Shown piece by piece: positions 1-9,329 of a stretch of DNA of 64,000 nucleotides. The DNA comes from Viola odorata. Lineage: Eukaryota > Streptophyta > Magnoliopsida > Malpighiales > Violaceae. Made by a program: the position numbers and the translations under genes. Numbering within the stretch: position 1 is the stretch's first letter; every line of letters begins with the position of its first letter. The notes below the pieces were generated by a model. It had not been told where the DNA came from, searched no databases, and saw only the letters and a program-made list of their open reading frames with translations. The stretch spans positions 59,062,304-59,126,303 of the forward strand of contig OY829537.1 in assembly GCA_963691705.1 (NCBI GenBank), given 5' to 3'.

Positions 1-41
1 ATCCCCCACCTACACACCACCAGTACGAACCCCCACCTAGA

Positions 42-1886
42 GTGTCTCACTTCCTAGATACCACTGTCCAAGCCACCCGAAACACCAACCCCAATCTGCC
101 ACTACATAGGGCCAACGATTATGTGCCGCCTCGGCCACCACCTAGACCCGAACAACTCGCACCTCCACGCCCAAACGGTCCACCCTTGGAACCACCAAGA
201 CGTCCGGAGTATGAGTGGCCGAATGGAGGACGGAATCGGCCTCAACTTGAGAGGGGAGGTAGCGACAACCCCAAGATCTCGTTGCCTAGCTTTGATGGCC
301 AAGAAGGGCCCGAGGCCTATTTTGATTGGGAAAACAAGATGGGACGAGTGTTTGTTTGCTATGACTACTCGGAGGAGAAAAAGCTTAGGCTGGTCGTGGT
401 TGAGCTGACCGGCATGGCCATTAAGTGGTGGGATCGCACCTTGATCACACGTCGGCTTGGAGGGATAAGGGTCGTGACCACTTGGGGCGATCTCCTAACC
501 GAGATACGCCACCGATTTGTCCCACCCTACTACATCCGAGACCTCCATATCCACCTCCAAAGCTACTGCCAAGGGTCCAAAAGTGTGGACGAGTACTACA
601 ATGAGCTGCTGACCTTGCTTATGAGGGCCGAACTTAGGGAAACAGCCGAGGCCACCATGGCTCACTTTGTGGCCGGCGTTAACCAAGAGATAGCGGAAAC
701 TTTGGACTTCCACACCTATGCCGATCTCAATGAACTCCACCATCTCGTGACCAAAGTTGAAAGACAAGTGAACCGAAGGCTCAAGGCCCCATCTCCCACT
801 CAAATTACTACCCCCACAGTCGCGGCCACCTACAAACGACCGTGGCCAAATCCCATCAAAACAGTCGTGCCCACCTTACCAATTGCCCACCCAAACACCA
901 CCACAATTAACCCACCCATGCGGACACCTACTAGAACCATTACTTGCTTCAAGTGCGGTGGAAAAGGCCACATGAAGGCCGAATGCCCCAATCGGATGAC
1001 CATGGTTATTCGGGAGGGCGGTGAGTTGGTTAGTGAGGATGAGAACGAAGAAGTGGGCAACTCGAAAGAGGTTTGGGAGAATGAGGAGTATGTTAGTGCC
1101 GAAGATGATAGGTATGACCAAGTGAAGGTGCCCCAATGCCTCCTTATGCGAAGGAGTTTGCCCATGAGGAGAAGAGAGGAGGAGGACTTGGATTCGAGGT
1201 CGAATCCTTACGCAGGGGAAGGGAATGATATAAGCCAGCCCGTTCTAAGCCTCGGTCTTGAGGGCCCGAGCCGTGACTTGGCCAGCACGGAGTCCCTAAG
1301 TCTTGATCCCGAGTCCCCAAGTAAAACAAGGCCCGAACCCGAGGTCCCAACACTTGGCCTCAAGGACCCGAGTCGTGACTTGTGCGAGCCGGAGTCCCAC
1401 GGCACACCCAAGGTCTCAACTAATGGGTCGACCTCGCTCAAGGCCCCATTCGAGGCCTCGCTCACAGCCTTGCCCAAGCCCCGCATCAAGGTCCCGCCGA
1501 ATCGCGTCCCGCGGCCACGTACTAGGCCTCGCGTAGACATGGCCTCACGGCCGCGCACAAGGCCTCGCCACAAGGCCGGCATCAAGGCCACAGGCCCTTT
1601 AGGCACCTCGTCGCTCAAAGCCTTGGGCGCCAATAGCGTCTTGGTCTCGCTTAACGCTACATCTAAGTTCAGCGTCAAGGCCCTACAAGAGCCCTGTCAC
1701 TCGGCCAAGGTCACATCCCGTCATACGACCAAAGCGTCCGCCCATCACACAGCCAAGGCCAAGCCCTGTCACGTGACTAAGGCCACGACCCGTCACACGG
1801 CCCAAGCCACGCCCTATCACATGACCAAGGCAGTGACCCGTCATTCACCTAGGCTAGACCTAGCCACCGCCTCAGCCTATAAATAG
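42..1886 (+). CDS. gag: Ty3/gypsy Gag with zinc knuckle, fused to the pol C-terminal tail (partial at 5' end)
   Basis: Gag packages element RNA into cytoplasmic virus-like particles. The reading frame is open throughout, 614 codons in the window, but the true start lies upstream because the related gag at 58375-59963 has a longer N-terminus; the codon at 42 is not a real start. Residues about 75-250 are the retrotransposon Gag core (AYFDWENKM, KWWD, FVPPYY, SVDEYYNEL, ATMAHFVAGV). A CCHC knuckle CFKCGGKGHMKAEC begins near residue 302. After the acidic Gag C-terminus (VKVPQCLL) the frame passes into DLDSRSNPYAGEGND, which matches the pol-end/polypurine-tract peptide of elements D and E, so pol has been cleanly excised. 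From nucleotide 1226 the frame reads through the LTR as a repetitive A/K/T/H-rich tail, probably meaningless. Confidence 0.8.
   Translation: MSHFLDTTVQATRNTNPNLPLHRANDYVPPRPPPRPEQLAPPRPNGPPLEPPRRPEYEWPNGGRNRPQLERGGSDNPKISLPSFDGQEGPEAYFDWENKMGRVFVCYDYSEEKKLRLVVVELTGMAIKWWDRTLITRRLGGIRVVTTWGDLLTEIRHRFVPPYYIRDLHIHLQSYCQGSKSVDEYYNELLTLLMRAELRETAEATMAHFVAGVNQEIAETLDFHTYADLNELHHLVTKVERQVNRRLKAPSPTQITTPTVAATYKRPWPNPIKTVVPTLPIAHPNTTTINPPMRTPTRTITCFKCGGKGHMKAECPNRMTMVIREGGELVSEDENEEVGNSKEVWENEEYVSAEDDRYDQVKVPQCLLMRRSLPMRRREEEDLDSRSNPYAGEGNDISQPVLSLGLEGPSRDLASTESLSLDPESPSKTRPEPEVPTLGLKDPSRDLCEPESHGTPKVSTNGSTSLKAPFEASLTALPKPRIKVPPNRVPRPRTRPRVDMASRPRTRPRHKAGIKATGPLGTSSLKALGANSVLVSLNATSKFSVKALQEPCHSAKVTSRHTTKASAHHTAKAKPCHVTKATTRHTAQATPYHMTKAVTRHSPRLDLATASAYK
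1214..1225 (+). other. polypurine tract (second-strand primer)
   Basis: A run of purines, AGGGGAAGGGAA, directly abuts the TG that opens the LTR at 1226. This is the position and composition expected of an LTR-retrotransposon polypurine tract. It also encodes the GEG part of the terminal pol peptide, as in elements D and E. Confidence 0.75.
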
Positions 1887-2259
1887 AAGGCCTTAGCCTT
1901 CTGTTTTGGGTAGCGTTGGTTTAATGAGATTATTCTCTTAAACCTTACGCCCCTTTCACCCTAAGGATCTTAGATCCAAGCATTAGCCTTCCATTTCCGA
2001 TTGCTTGTGTATACCTCTTGTAATCGATGAGCTTATAAGCTTGTTCATATATAAAATCATTTCCTTTTCCTTAAGCTTTCCATAGACTTGTTTCTCCATA
2101 TACTTTCCGTTGCATAACTCCAAACAATCTATAAAACAGCCCCATAAATCCTTCAAGGATCATCCGAGACACACTTCCATCCGGGCCAACTGAGCCAAAG
2201 ACTAGATCCTCGCTCTCAATGTCTAGGCCAAGCCTCTCCAAGGTACCTGGCCCGTATCA
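1226..2259 (+). repeat. 3' LTR of the gag-only element
   Basis: It starts TGATATAAGCC just after the polypurine tract and ends GGCCCGTATCA. The ends resemble those of the LTRs of element D (TGATAAAAG...CTTATCA on the minus strand). A TATA box at 1878-1886 and AT-rich sequence downstream fit a U3-R-U5 layout. The boundaries are inferred from these signals because the partner LTR is outside the window. Confidence 0.7.
1878..1886 (+). promoter_or_regulatory. TATA box of the LTR promoter
   Basis: TATAAATAG in a GC-rich setting about 650 bp into the LTR, followed by an AT-rich R/U5-like stretch. It overlaps the last codons and stop of the read-through gag frame. Confidence 0.6.
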
Positions 2260-2261
2260 CT

Positions 2262-2619
2262 CTCCAAGGCCCATACTCTGAGGAACCTGACTCAGGAAGA
2301 CATCGATTTCCTGGGGTCGCTGAGCACCAAGACCTCTGAGGATATCTTGGAGCTCCAGGGGATGTTGACTCCCCTGCAGGCTGGGCAGAATGCTGTCACC
2401 ATGGAGGACTTCAGCTCTGTGGAGAAGGCGGTGAAGCTGTCGGTGGTTGTTTCTCAAATTCAGCTACTTATTGCTATGCTGCAGCATAAGAAGGATTTGC
2501 TGGGGTGCTGCCTGAAGGGCATGAGGGCCTGTTCTTCCGAACTGAGCACTCTTGTTGATGCCCTGAGGGATATTCACTTCATGGAGTGGGAGGATGACGA
2601 CGCCATGTCGAATGCCTGA
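2262..2619 (+). pseudogene. truncated unrecognised coding unit 1
   Basis: An open frame enters straight from the LTR boundary and ends at TGA 2617-2619. It encodes a roughly 118-residue, helix-rich, Leu/Ala-rich segment (for example DIDFLGSLSTKTSEDILEL) with an acidic end MEWEDDDAMSNA. The N-terminus was presumably removed by the LTR insertion at 2259. About 80 bp past the stop lies a poly(A)-signal-like AAATAAATAAAAT. I do not recognise the family; it could be the C-terminus of a transposon ORF or of a decayed host gene. The GC-rich codon use differs from the AT-rich virus that follows. Confidence 0.35.
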
Positions 2620-3116
2620 CCAGCGGTGGGGATCCTTTTGTTATGTCTCTCTATGCTCCTTTGGTGCCACCATTTGTAATCCCGGGCCGCTAGGCCCTTA
2701 AATAAATAAAATGGTTTTCTCATTAGATTGTCGCGCTATTGATTTTTCCTTCCTTGCATGCCGCGCTGTTGATGTTTTTTCTTCCTTGTATGGTGTCTTG
2801 TTTGGAAAATAACCTCTACATGCGCTAAAAATGGGTTTAGCATCCCCTAGGATCCCGCACCCTTTCTTCTGCTCGACTGATAGATGGTAATAAATGTCTC
2901 TCCCCCAACCGTTTCCAGATTTATTTCGCGCAGTTTCTTCAGGGTTAACGGATTGGGCGGTTATCTCGGCGCCTTTTGGTTGGCGCAGACTTCCAACAGT
3001 TGCAGCTGCAAAATCTGATCTCTTCACCCCTCTGATCGTTGTTCCCGAATGCATTAATTATTTTTCAAAAACACGCGAGAAGGCAGGAGCACTTCCTTGC
3101 CTTGGCTATATAATGG

Positions 3117-3700
3117 GGCTCCTCTTTCTTTTTCCTGTTCATCCCTCTTTGTCTTATTTCTTTTTTACTATTGTTGATATTTTCATTGCTGACTCGCATT
3201 TTTTGTGCACTGCTGCTCGTGACTCTCCTCCGACTCCTCCGACTTCACCGGACTCTGGCAACCCTCCTCCATCGCCCCTATGGAGGCCTACCAAACGCCA
3301 GGGTCGCAAGAATCCAAAGAAAATAAAGAAGAAGACCTTTGAATCCTTCTTTGCCAGTTATGAGCCTCCTACTTCGCACTACAGAAAGGTGATGAAGCAT
3401 CACCGTCTGCCTCTCCTCCTCCTTCCGAGAGAGAGGCTTTTACTCAGAATACTGATTCGAGGCCAGCAACTTCTACCATCGGGGAGGGTTCCCATGCCAG
3501 TTATGCAGAGAGGGTTGCCCTCGCGACAAAGCTTGTGCCTAAACCTGCCGAGTATTTCATTTCCTATAACAGTGGATTACCATCGTCCCCGGAGGACTAT
3601 GATTACTGCTACGACATGGACTGGGCTGACGAGGATTGACGATGTCATGCTTGTTGTAGATGCCGCTGGCTCTTTGAAATAAATGAATAAAATAATGTTT
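3117..3700 (+). pseudogene. decayed unrecognised coding unit 2 with TATA box and poly(A)-like tail
   Basis: TATATAA at 3117-3123 precedes a pyrimidine-rich leader and an ATG at 3280. The frame is broken by early stops and a shift. A second open stretch, about 3388-3639, ends in SPEDYDYCYDMDWADED and TGA. The tail after the stop (GCCGCTGG..TTTGAAATAAATGAATAAAATAATG) closely resembles the tail of unit 1 (2680-2715), suggesting two diverged copies of one gene type. Function unknown. The longer plus-strand frame 2894-3682 ignores the TATA and leader and is rejected. Confidence 0.3.
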
Positions 3701-4099
3701 TGCCTTTCTCTTCTTTATTTCTGCCTTGTGCCGCTTCATAGGGTAATTGACGCTGAACAGCTTATTTACCGCCTCACATAACCGTCTTTTCTGGCTTTTT
3801 TGTAATTCATGATCTTTCCTTTGCGAAATTCGAGGCGAGTGCTTGACTTTAAGTTTCCTGTCAGGATCTTTCCACGTGTCACTTTTATTTTACACGTGTC
3901 TTGCTGTGATGGGTTGCCTGGCCGTCTGGTTTCCAACCGTCTCTTTTAAAAGGAAATTTGCTCCTTCTTTCTATCCTTTTGCCCTTCTTTTAAATTTCAC
4001 ATCTCTCTTCACTCTTCCATTTGCTCCGAGGAAATTCTCTCGCTCGTATCCCGATGATCCGCATGTTAATTTTCGGTCTTCTTTTCAAGTTGTCCACCT
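3700..4099. other. no gene; promoter-like decayed sequence
   Basis: The segment contains two CACGTGTC boxes (3872-3900), a TTTTAAAAGG motif near 3945-3955 and a C/T-rich leader-like stretch, resembling the upstream part of another copy of the units to its left. It stops abruptly at the pararetrovirus junction near 4100. No coding frame can be supported. Confidence 0.3.
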
Positions 4100-4200
4100 T
4101 TCCTGATGTACAATCAGAGGATATGAATACCAGAACTCAATATAACTACGATGGTCAAAGTATTTTAGAATAGAATTTAGATGGACAAAGTGAGCATAAT
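4100..4200 (+). repeat. terminal overlap of the pararetrovirus, left copy
   Basis: About 101 bp beginning TTCCTGATGTACAATC recurs at 11145-11245. I see one difference (near 4172), which turns a Trp codon (TGG, right copy) into a TAG stop here. The stretch is coding in both places (N-terminal side of the coat protein), which shows that the two ends come from the same part of the viral circle. Confidence 0.85.
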
Positions 4201-5034
4201 ATAATAACCATGTTAGAAAATATGATGATGGTAGCTACCGCATATAAAACAAGAGGAAATTCAGATAAATATGTAGCCCAGATAATTATTTCAGGATTTA
4301 CAGGACAACTTAAAAGTTGGTGGGATAACTATCTAACTCTAGAAGAAAAATTAGAAATAATAAATGCAGTAAAAACAGAAAATGATGAATCCAAAGAGGA
4401 CGCCACTAATGTATTAGCATACACTATACTAAAACATTTTGTGGGAGAACCAAGTCAATTTCAGGAAAAAACAACAGAAATACTGGTTAATTTAACCTTT
4501 CCAAAACTACAAGATTTCCGATGGTATAAGGATATGTTTCTAACAAAAATATTTATGAAAGAAGACTGTAATCATTCCTTCTGGAAAGAAAATTTTATCT
4601 CAGGACTACCAAAACTATTCGCAGAAAAAGTAAAAACTAGAATTAAAAATATCTATAGTGGAATAATTCCTTATTCAATATTAACCTATGGTGAAATTAT
4701 AGCACATATTAATAATGAAGGACTAGCACTCTGCACTGATTTGAAACTAAAAGCTAAAATGAAAAATGAACTTCATCAAAGTAGAAAAGAATTAGGATCA
4801 TTCTGTGCTCAATATGGATATGAAACAATAATACCTCCTTCAAGAAAATATAAAAAACCAAGAAAATCAATAAGGAAAAATTATCAAACCCCTAAATATC
4901 AGGAAAGACCTAATAAAAGTTACCAAAGAAAATATTATAAAAAATGATTTAACAAATTTAGACCCAATAAATAAAATAAAATCCCTACATGTTTTAAGTG
5001 TGGACAAAAAGGACATTATAAAAATAATTGCAGA
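4103..5034 (+). pseudogene. caulimovirid coat protein with CCHC knuckle (broken)
   Basis: The frame runs from the virus/host junction through the ATG at 4210. It carries a coat-protein core with SGFTGQLKSWWDNYL (residues about 30-45 from that ATG) and LTFPKLQDFRWYKDMF, then a Lys/Arg/Tyr-rich tail and the retro-type knuckle CFKCGQKGHYKNNC near 4991-5032. Caulimovirid coat proteins form the capsid and use the knuckle to bind pregenomic RNA. In-frame stops lie at about 4171-4173, at 4945-4947 and just before the knuckle. In the virus this would be part of a larger polyprotein continuing into the protease frame at 5035, which is in the same phase. Confidence 0.7.
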
Positions 5035-5949
5035 ATGAAACAGAAAATTCAAGAACTTCAAATTGATGAACAACTTAAAAATCAAATGATACAACTATTA
5101 AATTCTAGCACTGATGAAGATGACTTCAACCTAGAAAATACTAGTAGTGAAGAATTGGAAATTGACCCGATTCAGGATAACTCTTCCGAAAGTAACGAAC
5201 AATCTGAAGAAGAAAATACTAATATTTGCTCTTGTGTATATAAACAAATAAACACAATTACTAAAGAAAAGGAAATGTTGATAGAAATATTAGGAAAAAT
5301 TGAAGATCCCGAAATACAAATAGACTATCTAAATAAACTAAAAGATTTAATAATAAAAGAAAAAGAAAGTAAAGAAATAGAACCCTATAATTTAAAAACA
5401 ATTATTAATAGATTTTCCCCTAAAGAATCTAAAATATCAACTCAAGATTTAAAAGAAGAAATAAAACAAATAAAAATAGATATAAAAAGTTTACAAGTAG
5501 AAAATACTAAATTAAACATAAAATTTATGATGCTAGAACAAAACGAAAATCAACCCAAAAATTTAAAAGAACTAAATCAAGAAATAACAAATGAAGCCTT
5601 AGGAATCACAGAAGAAAATTTTCTAAATGCAATCTCTAGAATAGAATTTCAAAAATGGACTCAGGAGCCGACCAAAATTGTAGACTCAGGAGCCGACCAA
5701 AATTGTATCCAAGAAGGAATAATACCAACTCAATACTATGAAAAGACCAAAGAACATTTATATGGAGCTAACAGAAATAAACTTCAGATTAATTATAAAC
5801 TTTCCAATGTAAATATATGCAATAAGGGATTCTGTCTAAGAAACTCATTTATACTCGTAAAAAATTTAAATCAAAAAATAATATTAGGAACTCCTTTTAT
5901 TACTAAAATCTATCCATTCAATGTGGATAGTGAAGGTATAAAAACTTGA
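5035..5949 (+). pseudogene. caulimovirid polyprotein segment: coiled coil and aspartic protease
   Basis: The same frame as the coat protein. Residues 1-190 are acidic, then strongly helical and Lys/Glu-rich (coiled-coil-like). Residues about 210-300 are a pepsin-like retroviral protease with active site DSGADQNC and the closing motif ILGTPFI. The protease processes the polyprotein. The active-site region holds a perfect 25-bp tandem duplication (5658-5707), whose first copy is read in a different frame. The frame ends where the RT domain should begin: the next homologous sequence is already the RT C-terminal end. Confidence 0.75.
5658..5707 (+). repeat. 25-bp tandem duplication over the protease active site
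   Basis: Two perfect head-to-tail copies, 5658-5682 and 5683-5707, starting GACTCAGGAGCCGACC. Because 25 is not a multiple of 3, copy 1 is read as TQEPTKIV and only copy 2 gives the catalytic DSGADQNC. Confidence 0.9.
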
Positions 5950-6622
5950 TATTTACCAAGAAGCAATTAAACCAATAAGCAGATCAATAGAATTCACCGA
6001 TAAATTTCCCGATGAAATCAAAGATAAAAAACAATTACAACGATTTTTGGGATGCCTGAATTATGTATCAGACTTTATTAAAAATCTAAGAACTACTTGT
6101 TTACCATTATATCAAAGACTCAGGAAAAATCCTCCAGCATGGAATGAAAATATGACACTTATTGTTACAAATATTAAAGAAAAAATTAAAAACCTTCCCT
6201 ATTTGGGAATCCCTAACCCTTCAGCTGATTTAATAGTAGAAACAGACGCATCTGATACAGGTTATGGAGGAATATTAAAACAAAAGGAACATGAAAAAGA
6301 ACAATTAAACAGATATTGTTCAGGAATACGGATTGCTTCACAAAAGTATTACTCAACAATTAAAAAAGAAATTTTATCAATAGTATTATGCATATTTAAT
6401 TTTCAAGATGACTTATTCAATAAAAAATTCTTATTAAGAATTGATTGTAAAAGTGCAAAATATATTTTAGAAAAAGATGTTCAAAATATAGTTTCTAAAC
6501 AAATCTTTGCCCGATGGCAAGCTTTACTATCAAACTTTGATTTTGAAATTGAATTTATAAAAGGAGAAAATAACTCTTTACCTGATTTCTTATCTCGTGA
6601 ATTTTTACAGGGAAAGATTTGA
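5950..6622 (+). pseudogene. caulimovirid RT end and RNase H
   Basis: After the protease, a frame beginning near 5950 reads the RT thumb/connection (FTDKFPDEI, LQRFLGCLNYVSDF) and then RNase H1 with its acidic residues visible: ETDASDTGYGG, KKEILSIV, LRIDCKSAKYIL and NSLPDFLSRE. The fingers and palm, including the catalytic aspartate pair, are absent: a deletion joins protease to thumb at about 5945-5965. RNase H degrades the RNA strand during reverse transcription; without the RT palm the product cannot polymerise. Confidence 0.75.
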
Positions 6623-6696
6623 TGGCATCACAAAAAGGAAAAGAAGTGATGGCAACACAAAAAGAATGCAATAGAAAAACCAAATAATCCTATGCC

Positions 6697-7880
6697 ATGA
6701 ATATACCAACTACTCTTAACAAATATGAACCACTCAGATCCAGTTCATCCAAAACTGCTACAAATCCCTTTCTATTACCACAACCACCACAAAATCAAAG
6801 ATTTACTCCAAATTACCTCCAAGCATTACAGGTTCAACCTCAAAAATCCCCTACTTCAGTAACTAGTAGACCTTCTTTTACACTACTTGGAACTCTTCCT
6901 ATTAAACCATCCCAAACAAAATCACCACAAGGCCCAATAACTAAACCATTCATCAAAAGTGTCAGTTATATTGAGCCAGAACACGGAAATGAACTTAAAA
7001 CCATTGTATCCAATATATTTCTAAAAGAATTTCTATTCATCCCAGACTCTCTAGAAAAAACCAGAATATTCTACGAGTTCATTCTTGTAGACACAGATTC
7101 GGTTGAAATAGTTCATGTTGAAGATCCAAGATATCTTGGCAAATACTCTTATTCAAAATGCAAAATCCTAAAAGTGTTAACCTTATCTGACTGGGACTTA
7201 AATCCCTACACTGAAAAAACCTTTTCCTATCCCTTTCGGCCAACAGGATTTAATTATCATGACTACCAAAAAGCATGGCAACACGCCTTCTTATATTCAA
7301 ACTACCATCACTCCTGGTTCTTTCATTTCCATAATGATATACCACGAAAATTCCCTCATTGGTTTTACCAATGGTGGAAATACTTCGGAGCATCAGAACT
7401 TGCATATCCTCCAACAACAGTGAAGGATTTGAAACCTTTCAAAAAAATTATCACCCTCAAACTATACCTAAATTGATGTCATTCACTCTTATGTTCAAAA
7501 TACCCTGGATCATTTAATGGGATTTTGACATTGTTGACCATACTGCCACAGAACCCCCCATATTGACAAAACGATGGAAAGTAAAATGGTGGAAAAGTTT
7601 TCCTCAAGAACAAGCATGTAAAAACACTGTATTGCACAAACTAGCAGAAACCACAATTACCAACCCTACTCCTGTACCACCATCTATATTCCTCTCATCC
7701 AAAAAACAGCTACAAGCAAACCTAGCAACTGCTTCATCCAAAGATGAATACAAACAAAAACTAAAAGAAACACTTTCTCAACTAGATGCAGATGACGTAG
7801 CATCATCAGCGACTCCTCAAAACTCTGATCCAGACTATGATCCAGACATGATGGCAGAATTATATCCAGATTTAAAATAA
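6697..7880 (+). pseudogene. florendovirus-type ORF2 (function unknown), split by stops
   Basis: A frame of 259 codons (6697-7476) and a second of 105 (7563-7880) together look like one protein. It has a Pro/Ser/Thr-rich N-terminus, a central domain (IFYEFILVDTDSVEIVHVED, DLNPYTEKTFSYPF), an aromatic motif HSWFFHFHNDIP followed by HWFYQWWKYFG, a basic linker, and an acidic tail (DPDYDPDMMAELYPDLK). A separate ORF after RNase H is the organisation described for florendoviruses. I know no assigned function. A short broken stretch at 7477-7562 interrupts it. Confidence 0.55.
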
Positions 7881-8281
7881 AAATACATGTCTCTTCAGAG
7901 ATTAAAAAAAATATATATTTTTAAAAGCAATGAAAAAACCCTACAGTCGACAACAAACAAGCATCTCAGCACAAAGACATATCATCCAGAGAAGACAACA
8001 ATTCAAAATATCAAATAGGTGGCATGACACATGGAAGACTCTAAGCTTATCAGACAAGATAAAAACACACCTCTTCAAAATCAAGCTTTATCACCAACGA
8101 CGAAAACAAGACACGTTGAAAAACCTACATCGATCGGCCAAATCTTGCCTACACCTCAACAATCAAGAATACAGAAGAAGCACAGCTGCAACGCAACATC
8201 AGAAAAGGACGAACTTCGAAAAATGTAAAATCTGTAAAATTCTATCTTTAGATTTTCTAAAATTAGTACTAAACTCTCCCT

Positions 8282-8353
8282 ATAAATAGAGGGGGTTTCC
8301 TCAGTTGTATGTAAGCAACAATCTCCTGTACAAGAATCTCTCAACGCAATAAA
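8282..8353 (+). promoter_or_regulatory. pararetrovirus promoter TATA box and poly(A) signal
   Basis: TATAAATAGAGGGGG at 8282 is followed 66 bp later by AATAAA (8348-8353). Caulimovirids transcribe pregenomic RNA from a promoter upstream of the PBS and must pass a promoter-proximal poly(A) signal once, to give a terminally redundant transcript. The location after the last ORF and before the PBS at 8999 fits this role. Confidence 0.6.
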
Positions 8354-8389
8354 AACATAAAATTTTCTCTTCGTAAGTTTTCTCTTTCA

Positions 8390-8989
8390 AAATGTCTTTC
8401 ATTTTCAAAGAATTATCTTTCTGAACTAAAAACTAACAAACTTTCTGATTTGTATGAATTAAGAACAGAACTATCTTCTAAATGTAATGATATTCAAAAA
8501 TCTTATATTGAAAATCTGTATAATGAAATAATGAGTGAAAGTATAATTCCAATCTCTAATTCTGAAACTCCCTTTTGGAATGAAGATTTGATAAAAATTG
8601 AGCTTTTCACAAATATGATAGAAGCTACTAATAAAACTATTCAAATTATTATGCGTACAATTAATCAGTATGAAGAAAACGTTGAGAGTCAGAAAAAGAA
8701 ACAGAAGATGGAAAAGTATAAAAAATTAAAAGAAATTACCACTCATCCAACTCTCAGTACTATGAATCCAACCACCCTCACTTCAACTTCGCATGATCTA
8801 CCTCCAAATCTGATCTTCCCTATACGAGCAGGGTCCAACAGACAAATGATTGAAGAAACTAATAAAGTTATAAACACTCCTATCTCTCCACTTAATCAAC
8901 ATGAACATGAACAACTACTTCCCTCATCCTCAACTCTGCCAGCTCCCTCGTCTACTTATGAGGCTCACCTGATGGATCTATTTACCTGA
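8390..8989 (+). pseudogene. leader-region ORF of the pararetrovirus, unknown function
   Basis: The frame is open from about 8390 to TGA at 8987-8989 and has no good ATG (codon 8450 is TTG). It encodes a helical Lys/Glu-rich N-terminal part (ELRTELSSKCNDIQ, YIENLYNEIM) and a Ser/Thr/Pro-rich C-terminus. It sits between the viral promoter and the PBS, where a long leader would be expected. It may be an unusual viral leader ORF, an extra coding exon, or an acquired sequence. Confidence 0.35.
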
Positions 8990-8998
8990 TGGAGTTAT

Positions 8999-9012
8999 TG
9001 GTAGCGGAGCCA
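8999..9012 (+). other. primer-binding site of the pararetrovirus (tRNA-Met type)
   Basis: TGGTAGCGGAGCCA differs at two positions from the canonical TGGTATCAGAGCCA that pairs with initiator tRNA-Met in Caulimoviridae. It lies between the promoter region and the movement-protein frame, the expected position for minus-strand priming. Confidence 0.55.
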
Positions 9013-9329
9013 CTTCCCTTCACTTCCGGCGGCGGTAGAGGTAAGACTATTGATTGGAATATTATTTCTTGTATCGGAGAAGAAGCCAATTTGGATGCTT
9101 GGTCAGCCAGTAAATCCGTTGGTCAGCCCACAGGAAGGGTGGTCCCGGTGGTGGTCCCAACCAAAATGGTGTAATCTCGGAAGCAAGGCATAATATTACT
9201 AATTAATATTGTTATCTCTATTTCCCTGTAAAATACCTAAATAAATCCATTTTACCATGAAGCGTATCACAAAATTCCTTGTAGGATCCAATAATTATTT
9301 TAAAGAAAATATATTGGACCACAATTTAA

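Larger units (their letters stand above)
1..2259 (+). mobile_element. Ty3/gypsy gag-only LTR retrotransposon, 3' part
   Basis: The window opens inside a plus-strand LTR retrotransposon. It shows gag, then only the last few codons of a pol polyprotein, a polypurine tract and a 3' LTR. Protease, reverse transcriptase, RNase H and integrase are missing, so it could only move with help from an autonomous relative. The gag is the same family as elements D (35434-61825) and E (50561-56554). The 5' LTR and primer-binding site lie left of the window, so the target duplication cannot be checked; the right flank after the LTR begins CTCTC. Confidence 0.85.

Noticed and set aside
102..302. Antisense and offset frames over the window-start gag, including 1144-1678 minus
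   Set aside because: Shadow frames of the GC-rich gag and LTR; no domain or motif.
2894..3682. 262-codon plus-strand frame
   Set aside because: It runs across a TATA box, leader and stop signals of the decayed unit, is low-complexity Pro/Ser/Arg-rich, and the better-supported frame lies in another phase.
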